From Mytilisepta virgata (lineage: Eukaryota > Mollusca > Bivalvia > Mytilida > Mytilidae), in NCBI GenBank assembly GCA_028015205.1, contig CM051517.1:39567135-39631134 (forward strand): 64,000 bases of DNA, written 5' to 3'. Within the stretch, counting starts at the first letter, position 1. Each line of letters opens with the position of its first letter. This document shows, piece after piece, positions 46,571-60,200 of this stretch. Made by a program: the position numbers and the translations under genes. Under the pieces are notes generated by a model. It did not search any database and was not told where the DNA came from. It saw only the letters and a list, made by a program, of their open reading frames with translations.

Positions 46571-46699
46571 TATATGTATATGCATTGGGTTTTGTTGTTA
46601 TATGTTATAGATAATTATGTAAGTTTGAATGTTATATGTCTCCTTATACATGTATGTATTGTATTGGCTGGGTATAAACAATGACATCAGTGACACTTC

Positions 46700-47600
46700 A
46701 GAAAAATGTGCTGGCACTAATGAATATAGACATATGCAACAAAAGGAACCTATGATACTGCATGGAACGGCAGAAAATAGGAACAGACCTATTTGAACTA
46801 AAAGGACACAATTATGTTTTTACTAGTTGACTAGTAAATTCTTTGAACTACCTTGTCTTACTAGTATGGCAAGTAGCCATGTGACTGATATGATAAAGCC
46901 GAACTTTGCGAGACATGCATGGTTGTCTGTGTGACCGAAAACAGCAGACAGTTTTCCACTTGTGAATTTAGACAGTTTGCAGAGAAATCTGAATTTGAAC
47001 ATGTAACCAGTTCACCCCACTATCCTCAAATAATGTATTTGTCAAAAAGAAGCGTACAGACATTGAAATTTTTTATGAAAAAGCTAAACATGAAAAGCGA
47101 GATCCATATTTAGTGATATAAGATTATAAGAATACTCCATTTAAAAATCTTGGAATGCCAACACAAGTTCTGTTTGGAAAAAAACTTTTGGGATATTACC
47201 TACAACATCATAAATGTTAAAACCAGCTTACAAATCCATCAAGAAAGAACATGTTCAAAGTCAACCAAAGCAGAAGAGATATTAGGATCGAACCGCTTTA
47301 GCGTTTCCATCACTGAAAACAAGAGACTTTGTGATACATGATGGACACGTTAGCAATCCACATAAATAAGGTTTTATTGTCAAGAAATGCGATCAACCAA
47401 GATCATATATCATAGAGTCGGATGGTTTTGAGTATAGAGGAATTCATAAACATGTTATCAAATTGTCTTAGCAGCAAGTCAAAAAGGATTTGGATATTGA
47501 TGAAGGACATTCAGAGACTGATGACAAATCTAAATCCAAACTGACAGCAAACCTGACTTTCTTGCTTCACTGCGTTGAACTAATAAACATATTTTTATTG
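46700..47600 (+). mobile_element. Decayed Ty3/gypsy pol fragment, right-arm copy
   Basis: Counterpart of 4200-5120. TENSRQFSTCEFRQFAEKSE and SSPHYPQ are readable at 46919-47030, then YKNTPFKNLGMPTQVLFGKK in shifted frames, broken by several stops. Non-functional. Confidence 0.75.
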
Positions 47601-48010
47601 GTAAACCCGGATTTAAAAAGGAAATACTGGAAAAGAATGTATAAAAGTTTAAAAATATAATACAGAAGTCTTCATTCTGCTATAATAACAAACAAAACAA
47701 TCCATTTTTGATTCAGTTAAAATCCACAGAAAATAATTGCCATTTGTTCATATTTTTCATTTGAACCAATTAAAACCATAGAAAAAACATAATGTCATCT
47801 GAACATTTTTAATATGTAACATAACAATTGCACAAAATACTTCAGTATAGATAAACCTAACAAAATACATATAGTAATAGATATATTAGTTTGTTGTTAT
47901 GTAGAATGTATTGTTTAAAACTTTGCTAACAATTTTACCATTTCAACATGATGGATCCTTATAGCTAATAACTTTTGTAGCAACAAGCAGGTAATTACTG
48001 TTACATAGAC

Positions 48011-48016
48011 TTTATT
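48011..48016 (-). promoter_or_regulatory. Polyadenylation signal of MALT1-like gene B
   Basis: AATAAA on the minus strand, 51 nt past the gene B stop codon. Confidence 0.7.
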
Positions 48017-48066
48017 CACATCTGACAACACATAATATTGAGTACATTAAATAATTACATTCTGTG

Positions 48067-48216
48067 TTACATAGAATCACTACATTCTATGGGTTGTCGT
48101 CTTGCTTTCCATAAGTCTAATATTCCTACTAGTGGTTTCCCTAAGTCCACTTTTGGTCCATCATGTCTTTTCTTGGACATGGTATCTACCACAAAAACCT
48201 GAACTTCTAAAACATG
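48067..48216 (-). CDS. MALT1: MALT1-like B terminal exon (in the right repeat arm)
   Basis: Acceptor TTTTTTATTTCAG; 49 codons and TAA. It encodes HVLEVQVFVVDTMSKKRHDG, DLGKPLVGILDLWKARRQ and PIECSDSM. It is the intact counterpart of the copy-D exon at 3574-3723. Confidence 0.87.
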   Translation of the reverse strand, partial: HVLEVQVFVVDTMSKKRHDGPKVDLGKPLVGILDLWKARRQPIECSDSM

Positions 48217-51200
48217 CTGAAATAAAAAATGATCAGTTTTAAAAGCAAGAAAAACATACTTTTAGTGTAGTGTTTATACCACATTTCACTGAGGAAACTA
48301 ACATTTTATTCCCAAGTGTTAGGGAGAGGTTTCAAATTTCATACACCACTTTAACCCCACAACTAGAAATTTACTAATTTTGGAATATTGGTGGTATTTT
48401 TTTTAAATCAGTATTTTCAGAGGAAGTTAATCCTTGTTTCATAGTGTGGCATTCTGAATTGTAATTTAAGGCTTATAACGTAACACATGTTAACCTCCTG
48501 TCTTTAAAATTTATAAAAAATCAATGTCAATATTAAAATACTTATAAAAATACCGTTAACTTCTGTAAATCCTGTAGTACTATTTTCGTTTTTGGTGGAT
48601 CTTCATGTACTTGGCTAACGCTTCCATGAACAGATATTGTCTGTAAAATATATGAAAATGAATATGATCAATGATTTCATAAATATAATTTATGTTGAGA
48701 ACAGAAGAATGGTAGATTATGTGAGAAGCTATTTTCGTCAACCATATATATCCCTTATTTCCAATTATAGCTGATTCAAAGTAAGAAAAGTTATTGTATT
48801 TCCCTATGCCTATCTGACCCTGCAGAGTTTTATAGAATATTTCATACAATGGTCTGTTCTGATGTCATAAACGTTAATGGAGGATGACACAACTATAGCA
48901 ATGAGGGATGACCCAAATTTTTCACCAACATCACAATGTTTTGAACTAACATTATCAAGATGTGACATGTTACTTATTTGGGCTCAAAAAACATAGAAAA
49001 GAAAATCAATTTTTTAGCAGAAAATCCCTTGTTAAGAACATTATAAACAGATTCTACGCAGACAGATATGGTAAAATATCAGGCAATTGCAATCATTACA
49101 TTCATATTATGACTTATGGCTGATATTTATCATATTATTCTTCAGTAAACCCAATAATCTATGCGTATTTCTAAGTTAGCTAGTTGGTATTGGTTCAGTT
49201 AAGGATATCCCCTTTGTACATACTTTAAAAAATATACACTATTTTGTTACTTTATTAATCATTTATATGAAAATATGAAAAACTTCAGTCCTTTTTCTTC
49301 CCAAAACATTAAATAAATTTGGGAACAAAACATGTGTAAACCCAGCCACCTGATATACATTTAAAATTATTTGCACCTGTAAAACCTTGTCAAAATTTGG
49401 AAATTTACTACAAAAGTCAAATGTGCCAGCATTTTTAAAATGACATAATCAAGTTTTCAATTTTAGCATTTATTTTTAGGTCCCTTAAAGGTTCTTTACC
49501 AGTAAAAACAAAAAATACTGTGTTGGGATGCCAACACAAAAGTCCCCAAAACTGTAGCCATTTTGAAAATTCAGAAACGTTTACCGTCAACAAGGCATGG
49601 CCACCTATTTTTGTACAAAGTTTCATTAAGTTTGCTTGAACGGTTTTTGAGATCTGCTTAGTACAAGTTCATGGCTCAGAAGAAAGGAAAAGAAATGGAA
49701 CGAAAACAAAAAGTCCCCAAAACTTTGTTTTGAAACTTTGTTTTGGGAATAAGGCATGCAGTTTTTATTTTTGTGAATCAGTATCTGGTAAGCAAGGCAG
49801 GTACAATTAAACCATGTATCATTATTATTTTTCAGGCATTCAAAAATTCTGACATGAATGCTACAATACTCTATATTAGAAACATGGATATGCTTACTTT
49901 TCTTAAATTTATAGTCTTGACCTTCAAGTAACAGAAGATTTTGGTGAAATGGGAATTACTGGCAATCTTACCGGGTATGATATATACACAACTACATATC
50001 AAATATCATTGACTACTTAAATGGTTTTTTTGTTTGTTTAGTTGGGGTTTAATGCCGTTTTCAGCACATTTTGGCCATTTCGCGGCGGCCAGTTTTTATT
50101 GGAGGAGGAAGCCGGAGTACCCGGAGAGAACCACCGACCTTCGGTAGGAAAATTGGCAATCCTTGTCAATTAAGATCGGAGTCGAACACACCCCGCCACA
50201 GGTGAGATTCGAACTCACAACCCCAGCGTTGACAGGCTAGTGATCAGTAGTAGTCATGACGAACTTCCTAGACCACTCGGCCACCGAGGCCCCACTACTT
50301 AAATGGTTCCAGTACACTAAACAAGTCACGTAAAGTACTTTCCTTGCTCATACAGGTTACAATTTTAATCAACTACTGGTAACTGGAATTTTAACACTGT
50401 TACCATTTTTCTATGCACATACATGTAGCAGTAACAAAGCAAAATCAAAATGCTGGAAAGCAGTCGTGGAAAGATTGCAACTGTAGTTGTGTATACTTTC
50501 AAATTGAATTTTATCACAGACTTGTTCTTCGTTATGTGAGATCAATTACACTGAATGTATTCTTTTTTTTTCCTGAAATATTGATTTTTTTTTCAAAATC
50601 AATGTACATTCCATGGTATGGAAACCAGGATATCATATTTACTAAGAGTTCAATGTGTATTAAGGCTTAGCATTTAGCAGCAGTCAAGTTTTAGTGTCAA
50701 TATTCAAAATCTTAGTGGAGGTGTTTGAATGTGACTTAAGTATGAAATTCAGGTGAAGGTCTCAGACAGCCATGTACCCACCAAGGACTATCTTTAGACC
50801 AAATACAGTTGGTCTATGTATTGCAACTGCTGAGAAACGGACATTATCCCAAAACATGAAACAAGTCACTCAAGCATGAAATTGCAGTCAAGGTCAAAAG
50901 GCAGGTGTGATACCAACATGTACCCACTATCTATTGACCAAATATGTTGGGTCTAGGTATTACATTGCTGAGAAATGGTCTTAATCTCGAAAATGTGACA
51001 AAGTCAATCAAGCATGAAATTAAAGTCAAGTTTAGAGACAGGTGTCAGACTGCAATGTGCTTACTAAGAATTATCTATTGACCAGGTACAGTGGGCTTTA
51101 GGTACTATAGTGGCTAACAAATACCATGAAATTGAGGTCAATGTCAAAAGGTAGGTGTCAGACTGACATGCACCAACCAAAAACCATCTATTGACCAAAT

Positions 51201-54200
51201 ATGGTGGGTCTAGCTATTATAGTTGCTCAGACCATGAAAATTGTGACAAAGTCACTGAAGCATGAAATTGACATCAAAGTCCCAGGTGTCAGGCTGGCAT
51301 GTACCCATTAAGAACTATGTATGGACCAAATATGGGATCGCCTAGATATTACAGTTGCTGAGAAATGGATTTAACCACGAAACTTAGACGCAGATTTACA
51401 TTCATGTTTATGAAGTCAGTGAACTATGAAAACAAGGTTATGGTCACCAGACAAGTATTATTGCGCCAAACTTTATACGATAAGTTATCTGTCGATCAAA
51501 AATCTTAGGCAAATAATGGGTAATAATCGTCAAGTTTGTAATGCCCAATTAGTTCTGACAAAATGAATTAATTTAAAAATTAAAGTTCCCAACAACAAAT
51601 ACGGGATACTGTTTCTTGTAGATTGGAGACAAATTCATCCAACGTCTGCGCTGACTCAATTTTAATTCCTTTGTAATTTTGGTAAACTATAAAGTTTTAT
51701 GTTAGTTAAAAATATTAGTTCAGATTATTATTACAGTGACCTTATTTTCTCCATATAAAGTCAGTATGCTGGCAGTGGTGTTAACATAATAAAAACATAT
51801 ATAAATGAATATTACTTCACAAAAATATCTTACCGGAATTATATACGTTTCTTGGGAAATATTATATTCCTATAAGGAAACATTGTTAAATTTCTATCAT
51901 GTTGTCATATGGAATCATTTAGGAAATCTACTATATATTTAATATACAGAGATATGTTTTACAACATGGACATGAAAGGTACTCCATTAGTATATACTTA
52001 TTGACTGGGCATGAGGAAAATAGAAAGTTTATTGTCCCCCAGATACTAAATATTGACCCAAGGCATAGCCGAGGGGCAATAGTTGGTAGCAAGGGTACAA
52101 TAAACTTACTAAAATGTATTCCCCAAATATGCAGTCAATAAGTGTTTTATCATAATGAAAGACAATTTACCAGTGAATAGTATTTCCCAGTATCTTTCAC
52201 TGATCACTATTTACCAGTGATTAGTTTTGGAAAATATTCACAGTTTGCTGGTAAATAGTTTTAGGTTTGGATAGACAAAAAAGTAAAATTATTGTCTCTA
52301 TTTTTATACATAAAAAATAGACTTGTGTATAATAATTATTCCTAAAGCTTGTTATTTTTATATTGTGTATAGTTACTGAATGTTAATAAATTGTGTACAT
52401 TGTTAAATGAAGCTTAGAGTAACCTACTTTTGGCCTGAGGCTGACCTACTCATCAAGGTACACATACTATCTTACTGAAATATGTAATTGGATGTAAAAC
52501 AACCAATAAACCCTGAAATTTATATTTCTGCTATGTTAAAATTATTCTACTACCTATTAGCTGTGAAATAATCACATCAAACTTAGGAAAATTCGGGAAT
52601 TGATATTTTAAAATTTTTTTTCATAAAATGTTCAAGGTCGGAGCAGGAAATAGGGGTCAGTCAGGAAACAGGAAATACACATATTTTATAAGATACTGAT
52701 TTGCTGGTTAATTCATTAAAATTAATATTACTTGTATTAGGGACCGCGCTGGGCTTCGCTAATGTCACCAAATGCGATTTTTTATTCAATCTGGCAACAG
52801 AATTTTATAGTTGGCGATATATTTCTGGCGAGAGAATTATTCAATCTTTTTTTTTTACATCTGAAAACATTTTTAAATGGTGACTAAATAACATCATTTG
52901 TAAGTTTTATATAATTATCTATGATAATTGAACAATTTACATCAGGCCAATAAACACAGCAGCTGTTTCAACAGTAAACAAACACAATCAATAACTCGCA
53001 TGGTCTGAGATCGTTTACACTTGACTGCTCATAATTCAATTTATTCACTAAGATAGTATTTATATTATCCAAATTTTTATTAGGTAATTTTTTTAGTCAT
53101 GAAATTAAATATGCATGCTTTAAAAGATGTTTCCTTAAATAGGAGGTTTAACTACACATATATATTGAATAAAAATTTAAACTGAACACTTATGCAATAA
53201 ATTTATAATTTTCTTAACTACAGGTCCATGTAATGTTTCACCACTATCCAAGCATTTTTTAAATCAATCATTCATTGTTACCTTGAATTGTAAATGTCAT
53301 TTATTGGAAGGAAGTGGATTGGGTGAAATTTACATCAATAGACCTTACTTCTAACAATTTGAAGGAACAAATGTTTCTTTGACATTCATGATCACTGAAG
53401 CATGGCAATTAAGCAGTTTATCTGCCAATCCTATCAGTTTGCCCTTCTTATAGCTGTATTTGTTTCATATCCATTTACAATGATCACTAATGTCTATGCT
53501 CAAAGTCTATGTTCATAAAATATATATCTGGGACAAAAATGTCGGATATTGTAAATTACACAAATGAAATAATAAAAGATCTATTTTTTCGTGTGATAGT
53601 AGGAGTGTTGGATGTAACTCCACGGAAAAATATTGAATAGTCGCAGAAATGGGGAAAACAAGGCCTAGATTTCTTCAATTTTTTTATGAACTGTGGAATC
53701 TGCACTTTTAATATATGTAGTAATGGACAGTAAATCGATTGATTTTTTAATTTCAAATTTAACTGAAGGGTTATTTTTACTTTCTTAATTGTCATTATTA
53801 AATGTATACAACAATTACTTCAATGGCTGTTGAATACATGTCTGTTTATCTCAGTCGACTTACATCTCAAATCTATTGTTAAGCCACTTTCACATGTGAA
53901 CAATACGAAAATAATGCGCAAATACAAGCCTTTTATGATGAGACATTACCCATATTTGGATACGTCACTTAGGCGGGGCTTTGCAGCATTTTTTTGGCAC
54001 CACCATAAACCACTTCTCCCTTTAATACCCCAAAATATAACATTTATGTTTAAACCTTATAAGGACAAATGGACTGTTAATATCCAATAAAACTTTCTAT
54101 CAACAATTATCCAGAACAGCCTTTAACAAATTTAGTAAGAGGACGGAAAAATATTAAGAAGAGGCAGGATAAAAATCAAAGTGATTAGACAGCACTGATG

Positions 54201-57200
54201 GAAAGATTGGATCGACAATCATGTGAATATGTGTTCATATCATAAAACATATGAGAAAAGGAACACACCATTTATGATGTACAATGTTGAAAATAATGGT
54301 TACCGGTATTATATATATAGTAAAGGATGCATGCAATAAGCAATAAGAATAATTTTTGTCAAGTTTCCTCCCACGTCCCTCTTTAAAGCAATTTATTACA
54401 TGATCTTTATGTATCTCTATTGGAAATAACCTGACCTAAGATATATTTTTGATGAAATAAAGTTTCCTTGATAATTATCTTTCAAAAATTATTTTTAAAG
54501 TTTAATACCAAGCCTAACAAAACACTGATTTCCATGTGTGTTTTGGTACATTGAAACCCAAAACAACATCCTAATCCATACAGGATGGAAACTATGATTT
54601 CACAGTTCCTGATCGGAATACAAAATCACACTTTGTCGACATTGATGAATCCCGTTACGAATGGAACTTTGACAACAGATAGAGTTTGTGTCTGTAGAAA
54701 TAGAATTCCCAAGGTAATAGACTGTTTTTGATACATTTGCATTTTACAAGAGACCAGCCATATTTATTGTAAGTATGAAAAGATGAGTTGTTTATCACAT
54801 GAAACACATTTGTAGTAACAGGTAAAGTGTGGACGGTGATGTGCACAATACACCAACAAACTTTTATTATTAGAAAATAATTGAAGAAAAAAAATCTTTC
54901 TCTTCCTTGTTTTCTTTTTAATCTTAATCTTCTTGTTTGTTTTGTACAATATAACCAAACTCCCCAATTATTCTGTCTCATGGCAGAGCAGAATTACATT
55001 CCAGTACTGAACTATATTTTCATCGCACCATGTGACTAGTAAACCATAATTCAGTCAAACCAAAACAGCAACGAAATTCCTGGATATCTTTGCTGGTATG
55101 TGAAATAAAGCAGATTGTAATACAATCTTCAAAAAAAAGTCTCCTAACCTTTTCTGGATGACTTGATCACTAGTAACGTAAACATTATTTTTGTGAATAC
55201 CAATGCCATACCTTAGGTAGCTGTCCAACACATCCAAGATAATTCTTCACCGATCTCTTTCCTGATGCAGACTGTACTGTACAAAATATGGTCAACATGT
55301 TTGAGAACTCTGTCTGGAATTCTAGCAATACCTTCACATCAAGATCATGTATCAAAAGTTCTTTTGGTGGGGGTTTCTCTGAAATTTAATAATTATGTTG
55401 TCAAACACAAACAAAGTCTATGTAGTGTGGAGAACTTGAAAGAGTCAGCACAAAATATCAGTAAAATTTGCCTTAAACAGTACTTGCACACTTAAACATT
55501 ATTATTTGACACTTGTAAACTGATTTTTGACATGTTTTGCAAGCATTCTTGAACGTTTAATGACAGATCACTGATGTTAAAAAAATTATCCAATCAACAA
55601 CTAATTTTAAGAATTATATGTGTAATTGTCTCTGTAAAGAAGAGTATAAACAAAACGTCTGGACATGAAAGTTAAAGTTTAGTGTATTTTACCATGAGCA
55701 TTGTTCCACATCATAGTTCTCTTGTTATAAGCCAGCGTATATCCTTTTGTAGATATCCTATCTGCAAGGGATCGTCTAGGCTGTAAGAGGTTTGACTTGA
55801 TTTCTGGTATCTGGATATTATAGTACTGAGATTCTTTTCCTATATCTATTGAAATTAATAAAATAGTAACCGTTTGTTATTGACTTATTATTTTGCCAAC
55901 TCAATTACCATATTTATGATCATCTGGAAATGCTCTTCAATTAGAAATATTTTGGTTTCCAAAATCCCAATTAAAACATTCAATTTATAATCAAAAATTT
56001 AGCTGGGGATTCTGATTATTCTAACTAATCTTATTTTTCCTAGCCAATTTTCAACACTAGTTTACTGTTATTTACAGACAAGGGAAATATAATAATTAAT
56101 TCACCCTTTTCCAAAAACCAGATAGCCAGGGCAGATAATCCAAATTTACTTGTACAACTTCGTTTTAGCTTCCATAGATTACACAAAGAACTAGAGGCTC
56201 CCAAGAGCCTGTATCGCTTACCTGGATTTAACTTTTCACTTTGAGCAGGACTAAAAATTTAAGTGTTGCAGTCAATTTGGCTGGTTTTTCTATAGGGTTC
56301 TATGTTAAACAAAGTTTAGCTGTGGCAGTCATCTTGGTTGACAGTCCAGGTCAATGGACACATTTCTAAAAGAGGACCATCTTAGGACCATTTCTGCTAA
56401 ATCTTGTTCCAACTGGCTAAGTGGTTTCAGACAAGAAGATTTTTAAATGAATTTTCCTATAGGGTCCTATATTTAACAAAATTTGGCCGCGGCGGCCATC
56501 TTGGTTGACAATCCGGGTGATCAGAGTTATATATTTCTGAAAGAGGACCATCTAAGGACCAATGCTGCCAAGTTTATTTCCAATTGGCTCATTAGTTTCA
56601 GACGACAAGATTTAACCTATGTTAAACTAAGTTCGGTTGTGGCGGCCATCTTGGTTCACAGTCCACAAAAACGGACACATTTCTGAAAAAGGACCTCCTA
56701 AGGACCATTGCTGCCAAGTCTGGCTCCAATATGTCAAGTGGTTTCAGACGAGAAGATTTTTCAATGAATTTTCCCATAGGGCCTATGTTAAACTAAGTTT
56801 GGCTGTGGTGGCCATCTTGGTTGACAGTCCGGGTCATTGGACAAATTCTGAAAGAGGACCATCTAAGGACCATTGCTACCAAGTATAGTTCTAATTGGCT
56901 TAATAGTGGTTTCAGACAAGCAGATTTTTGAGTGAATTTCCCATAGGGTCCTATGTTAAACTAAGTTCGGCTGTGGCAGCCATTTTGGTTCACAGTCCAC
57001 GAAATTGGACACATTTCTGAAAGAGTACCTGCTAAGGACCATTGCTGCCTAGTCTGGTTCCAACTGGTCAAGTTGTTTCAGATAAGAAGATTTTTCAATG
57101 AATTTTCTCATAGGGCCCTAATTTCAGCTGTGACGGCCATCTTGGTTAACGATCCGGGTCATCGGACATATTTCTAAAAGAAAACCTCCTAAGGACCATT

Positions 57201-60200
57201 ACTGCCAATTTTGGTTCCAATTGGCCTTGTAGTTCCATAGAAGATTTTTGAAATTCATCCCCCTTTTTCTATTTTTAGTAACAGCAACCACGTTGGTTGG
57301 AAGTCTCAGGGATGCCGGACATAATTTGGGAAGGGGACCATCCAAGGACCATTCCACCAGTTGGTCCCAATTGGCCCAGTGGTTTCAGAGAAGATCTTTA
57401 AAGGATGGTTTACGCCAGACGCTGTCTTTAAAGGGCAAAAACTCCAATAAGCGGTTAATAAATGATTTTGTTCATGTTGACTTATTTGTAGATCTTACTT
57501 TGTTTAACATTTTTGGTGTTACAGTTTGTCTTCATCTATAATAATATTCAAGATAATACCCTAAAACTGCAAAATTTCCTTAAAATTAACAATTCAGGGG
57601 CAATAACTCAACAAAGGGTTGACCAATTCGTCTCAAAATTTCATAGCAGGTAGATCTTGACCTGATGAAAAATTGTCGGTTTTGTTCTAAATGCTTTAGT
57701 TTTTTCAGATATGACAAAAACTGCAGTTTACCCTTACGTTCTATTTTTACCCATGTCGGCCATGTTGGTTGGCAGGCGGGGTCATCGGACATATATTCTA
57801 AACTAAATACCCTAATGATGCTTGTGGCCAAGTTTGGTTCCATTTGGCCCAGTAGTTTCAGAAGAGAAGATTTTTGTCAAAATTAACGGATTACGGATGC
57901 CAAGTGATGGGAATAGCTCTAGTTAAAATAGTTTGAGTTAAAAATGACATATATATACAAGTCTACAGGAAAATAAGGTATCCACTGGGAGACAGTTAAA
58001 TGAAACATTGAAAGATTAAAACTATAAACCAACTACCATTTATGTGTACTTTTTTCTTTATAAAATATATAAAGTATGTACTAACAACTATAAAATGAAA
58101 ATTATATAGCATAATGATTTCTGAATTCTTCGATTATATATATATGAAATTATTCTTTTTTCCCTTTTCTATCATTAGAAAATATAAAATCACTTTTAAA
58201 AAGACCTTATATAATTTTGGATATGATAATTAAGTATTAATTTATCTAATAATTTCACTACTAAATAAAATGCTCCGCTGGGCGCAGCTAGATAAGACCG
58301 CAGATGTCGAACCCTGAATAGTTGGGGCAATTATGAACACAACATTCAAGCTTGATACAATACTGAATTTGGATTGTGAATAAATATTTGACACAGCATA
58401 GGTTTCTGACACAGAATGAATGTTGTCTAAGAACTTAAAAATTTTTAATTTACCTATTCAAACCATATCAGTATTATTTGTTTTTATATATAAATCAGAA
58501 ATAACCAATTTAAAATTTAAAATTGGGCACACATATCAATTTCTTGCTATTGCGCAATACTGTGCAATTGAAGATTTATTGCTATTGCGCAATACTGTGC
58601 AATTGAAAATTTCTTCAAATATTTGACACATAATAGGTTTCTGACACAGAATAACTGAAATCAAAGAACTTAAAATTGGTCATATGATTTCAATTTATAT
58701 TCAATTTTTTGCTTCTTGTGCAATACAATATGCTGTGAAGAATTGCCCCCCCCCAAAATAATTTACCCCTTTTTTAGCTTTAATTTTGAATCCCGATTTG
58801 GACCAACTTGAAAACTGGGCCCATAATAAAAAAACTAAGTACATGTTTAGATTCAGCATATCAAAAAACCCCAAGAATTCAATTTTTGTTCAAATCAAAC
58901 TAAGTTTAATTTTGGACCCTTTGGACCTTAATGTAGACCAATTTGAAAACGGGACCAAAAATTAAGAATCTAAATGCACGGTTAGATTTGGCATATCAAA
59001 GAACCCTAATAGTTCAATTTTCGATGAAATCAAACAAAGTTTAATTTTGGACCCTTTTGGCCCCTAATTCCTAAACTGTTGGGACCAAAACTCCAAAAAT
59101 CAATCCCAACCTTCCTTTTAAGGTCATAAACCTTGTGTTTAAATTTCATAGATTTTTATTAACTTATACTAAAGTTATAGTGCGAAAACCAAATGTCTTC
59201 GAACGACGACGCTGACGCCGCCGACGACGACACCAACGTCATACCAATATACGACCGCAAAAATTTTGCGGTCGTATAAAAATAAGTTGCATAACATGAT
59301 CTAGTAAGTTTTTCAATATTTTATAACATTTATTCCATAATCATTTTCTTAGAAACCCTATTTCTACCTAAATAAACACATATATTTCTCAGCTGGACAC
59401 TTGCATATTCAATTTTCAAACTGCACTTAACTTTCCTAGGTTCACCCATGTGGTATTACAATGTAGTTAATTATAGGTGTCATTATTAATAATATAAACA
59501 TGGTCTTTTAAGCCTGCCACATGTCTTACACATAAATTTGGATTATCTCCCCCTGATACTGCTATATGGCTCTTATCGGAAACTCATCAATTTACCTTCT
59601 TGGACACTTGTGAAAACATCCAGAACACTCATAGTTTTAGGTAGGTACTTCTTTAGGTACTTTACTAATATTCCATTGTGTGTATCTTCATAAGCATACA
59701 TTCCTTTGCTCCTATATATAAAACATTCAAATAAGATAGGTTACAATAAAAAAAATTATTATATTAAGCAAAAGTTCAAAGAATATGGTGCAGTACATGT
59801 CAACCAGGTGAGAATCCTGTCTTTGTTTTTGGAAATTTGGAAGAAAATATTCCTGTCACTTGATCAGACAATCTGCTCTGACATTCATCAAAATAATGGT
59901 TCGGATTAAACCAGGATGTGCAATGTTCTGCATTTACCAAGGGCAATACAACCAGAAGAGAAGGATTTTGTTAGGCCTCAAGTGTTCTGTAATTGCCTGG
60001 GCCAAAGTGTCATATTAATGTGATGGTTAATATGAAATTATTTTTACATACATATACCTCATGTATTTTTCAAAATATTATACCACATTTTTAATATTAT
60101 TATTTAATAAATATAGATTATCACATGCCTATTTCCATAAATGCCCTGATATCATCTGGGCACTGCCATATGGCCTGAGGCACCAGCCGAGGGTAGATAT

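Larger units (their letters stand above)
45409..51510 (-). repeat. Right arm of the ~6-kb inverted repeat
   Basis: Reverse complement of 307-6345. Differences include a SINE insertion at 50027-50293, about 110 extra bases near 48990-49100, two fewer tandem-repeat units, a 31-bp stretch missing from the left-arm MITE, and one extra C in the paracaspase exon. This arm holds the real 3' end of gene B. Confidence 0.9.

Noticed and set aside
54655..54981. 108-codon minus-strand frame, and a possible terminal exon near 54700 with VVKVPFVTGFINVDKV
   Set aside because: Weak similarity only; superseded by the terminal exon of gene B at 48216-48067.
55055..55237. Frame after the gene B C-terminal Ig exon with NNVYVTSDQVIQKRLGDFFL, resembling gene A exons 11-12
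   Set aside because: It is in the wrong frame for the phase-0 donor at 55211 and has no acceptor at a workable distance. The exons in the right repeat arm (48640-48554 and 48216-48067) fit far better in phase and sequence.
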